In this document: positions 4,581 through 6,090 of the stretch, piece by piece
Numbering within the stretch: the first letter of the stretch is position 1
How the letters are laid out: the number at the start of each line of letters is the position of its first letter
The notes under the pieces: generated by a model
The model's database searches: none
Seen by the model: only the letters and a program-made list of their open reading frames with translations
Told to the model about the DNA's origin: nothing
Source of the DNA: an uncultured Desulfomonile sp.
Lineage (GTDB): Bacteria; Desulfobacterota; Desulfomonilia; Desulfomonilales; Desulfomonilaceae
Reading direction: 5' to 3'
Length of the DNA stretch: 6,090 nucleotides
NCBI GenBank assembly: GCA_937915285.1
Contig: CALDNG010000055.1
Location: forward strand, 1 to 6,090
Translations under genes and position numbers: made by a program

Positions 4581-5754
4581 TTCGTCGGGTCATTTTGGAC
4601 GTTTTGGCGGTAGGTTCGTCCCGGAAACCGTTATGCCCGCACTTGAAGAACTAACTGAAGCATACTATGCGGCAACCAATGATAAATCGTTCATGGACCG
4701 TTTAGGTCTGTTGCTAAAGGACTATGCTGGTCGTGAAACCCCCTTGTACGAGGCTGAACGCCTTGCAAGTATGCACGGCAAGGCCCGTATTTTCCTGAAG
4801 CGCGAGGACTTGACCCATACGGGCGCGCATAAAATCAACAATTCACTTGGACAGGCTCTGCTAGCCCATTGGATGGGCAAGAAACGGATAATAGCGGAGA
4901 CAGGCGCGGGTCAGCACGGCGTCGCTGCTGCCACGGCAGCCGCTCTTTTGGGCATAGAGTGTGTGGTGTATATGGGAAGCCTCGACATAGAGAGGCAGAG
5001 ACTGAATGTGCTCAGGATGAAAATGCTTGGCGCACAAGTCGTCCCTGTTGAATCAGGGAGCCGATCGTTGAAGGATGCAGTCAATGCTGCGATCCGCGAC
5101 TGGGTTACCAACGTATCGGACACTCATTACATCATAGGGTCAGTGATAGGTCCACACCCCTACCCCATGATCGTGCGGGATTTCCAGTCCGTCATAGGCA
5201 AAGAGACCAGACGCCAGATACTGGAAAAGACCGGAAGGCTTCCGGACATAGTGGTAGCGTGCGTTGGCGCAGGGAGCAATGCCATGGGCATGTTTCATGC
5301 TTTCCTTGACGATCCCGTGGAGATGATAGGCGTGGAGGCGGCCGGAAAGGGACTGGACACCGGTAAACACTCGGCTAGCCTGTGTGCGGGTAGTCCAGGA
5401 GTGCTTCACGGAGCGGGGATGTATGTTTTACAAGATTCATTCGGACAAATCATCGAGGCCCATTCCCTGGCTGCGGGCCTGGATTACCCTGGAGTCGGGC
5501 CGGAACACTGCCTACTCAAGGACTTTGACAGGGTTCAATATGATTCTGTGACGGACCGACAGGCTGTGGACGCATTCATGAATCTTGCACGCGTCGAAGG
5601 GATCATACCGGCCCTGGAGAGTTCTCATGCAATCGCCTATCTCCAAAAGCTTTCGCCTCGACTTCGTGAAGGCATTACAATAGTGATTTGTCTCTCGGGA
5701 CGCGGCGACAAGGACCTCGAACACGTCTCGGCATACCTGGAGTCACAGACATGA
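4525..5754 (+). CDS. trpB: Tryptophan synthase beta chain
   Basis: This PLP-dependent subunit condenses indole with serine to give tryptophan, in an alpha2-beta2 complex with TrpA. The protein has 409 residues. It carries [12 protein letters not shown] near the N-terminus, the PLP-binding HTGAHKINN (Lys103), AETGAGQHG with the catalytic Glu125, the GAGSNAMG phosphate-binding loop, and CLSGRGDKD (Ser391) near the C-terminus. This is the TrpB1 type that partners TrpA, judged from the GAGQHG region and trpA next door. The start ATG at 4525 has AAGGA 6 nt upstream, and no other start occurs before the conserved core, so the 56-nt overlap with trpF is real. Relative to the E. coli protein there are about 16 extra N-terminal residues. 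Confidence 0.97.
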   Translation: MSRLQPLSKGQNPWSSAPDSSGHFGRFGGRFVPETVMPALEELTEAYYAATNDKSFMDRLGLLLKDYAGRETPLYEAERLASMHGKARIFLKREDLTHTGAHKINNSLGQALLAHWMGKKRIIAETGAGQHGVAAATAAALLGIECVVYMGSLDIERQRLNVLRMKMLGAQVVPVESGSRSLKDAVNAAIRDWVTNVSDTHYIIGSVIGPHPYPMIVRDFQSVIGKETRRQILEKTGRLPDIVVACVGAGSNAMGMFHAFLDDPVEMIGVEAAGKGLDTGKHSASLCAGSPGVLHGAGMYVLQDSFGQIIEAHSLAAGLDYPGVGPEHCLLKDFDRVQYDSVTDRQAVDAFMNLARVEGIIPALESSHAIAYLQKLSPRLREGITIVICLSGRGDKDLEHVSAYLESQT

Positions 5755-6090
5755 TTTCTAAAATACAGCAGGCCTTTGACAAGGCCAGGAAAGAAAAAAG
5801 ATGCGCGTTTATTCCTTTCATCACGGGTGGATTCCCCAGCATGGAAGGATTTGTCGGAACGCTAAAGGCTCTGGATAATTCAGGGGCGGATATTATAGAG
5901 GTCGGGATACCTTTCTCTGATCCTCTCGCCGATGGTCCGATCATTCAGCATTCCAGCAAGTTGGCGCTTGATATGGGAGTTACTCCCAAATCCATTCTTG
6001 ACGCACTCGGAAATCTCAGAGGATCAATAAGAGCGCCACTGGTGGTGATGTCCTACTGGAATCCAATACTTAGAATTGGGCCGGAGCTTT
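5751..6090 (+). CDS. trpA: Tryptophan synthase alpha chain (3'-truncated by window edge)
   Basis: This subunit cleaves indole-3-glycerol phosphate and channels indole to TrpB. The first 113 codons are present. Visible motifs are [11 protein letters not shown] (residues 20-30), the catalytic Glu50 in [17 protein letters not shown], the second catalytic acid Asp61, the following IIQ segment, and [11 protein letters not shown]. Positions match Glu49 and Asp60 of the E. coli enzyme with an offset of one. The start overlaps the trpB stop as ATGA, and GGAG (5739-5742) lies 8 nt upstream, so translational coupling to trpB is likely. The remainder, about 150 residues, lies beyond the right edge. Confidence 0.97.
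   Translation, partial: MISKIQQAFDKARKEKRCAFIPFITGGFPSMEGFVGTLKALDNSGADIIEVGIPFSDPLADGPIIQHSSKLALDMGVTPKSILDALGNLRGSIRAPLVVMSYWNPILRIGPEL

Overview
The window carries most of a tryptophan biosynthesis gene cluster, all on the + strand: the 3' end of trpG, a stand-alone type I-beta DAHP synthase (called aroF here), then trpD, trpC, trpF, trpB and the first 113 codons of trpA. Base composition is roughly half G+C by eye, Shine-Dalgarno sites are strong, and the trp genes are packed or overlapping. Gene content, the type I-beta DAHP synthase and the style of the proteins suggest a Gram-negative anaerobe of the deltaproteobacterial (Desulfobacterota) kind. That placement is an inference, with low to moderate confidence.

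Layout. Positions 3-434 hold the C-terminal three quarters of TrpG. Positions 435-620 hold no convincing gene. Positions 625-900 look like a complete regulatory leader for aroF: a candidate promoter, a 39-codon leader peptide whose codons 22-33 include eight aromatic codons (4 Tyr, 2 Phe, 2 Trp), an intrinsic terminator hairpin with a U-tract, and a second hairpin just before the aroF ribosome binding site. aroF occupies 921-1817. Positions 1818-2124 hold a second leader: a short reading frame with tandem Trp codons, followed by another strong terminator just ahead of trpD. trpD, trpC, trpF, trpB and trpA then follow with spacings of 1 nt, 7 nt, a 56-nt overlap and a 4-nt overlap, so they are almost certainly cotranscribed.

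The main observation is that both non-coding gaps read as ribosome-mediated (leader-peptide) attenuators. In each, a segment downstream of the control codons can pair with the 5' arm of the terminator to form an antiterminator. In each, an upstream segment can pair with that same segment when no ribosome masks it. The first responds, by its codons, to all three aromatic amino acids and stands before the enzyme that starts the common aromatic pathway. The second responds to Trp only and stands before the Trp-specific genes. The DAHP synthase aligns without gaps to my memory of the Thermotoga maritima enzyme at its metal ligands but is about 39 residues shorter at the N-terminus, where that family has its Phe/Tyr-binding regulatory domain. 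Transcriptional attenuation may therefore replace allosteric feedback here.

Pathway logic: AroF makes DAHP, which leads to chorismate. TrpE (outside the window) with TrpG makes anthranilate. TrpD, TrpC and TrpF convert it to indole-3-glycerol phosphate, and TrpA/TrpB make tryptophan.
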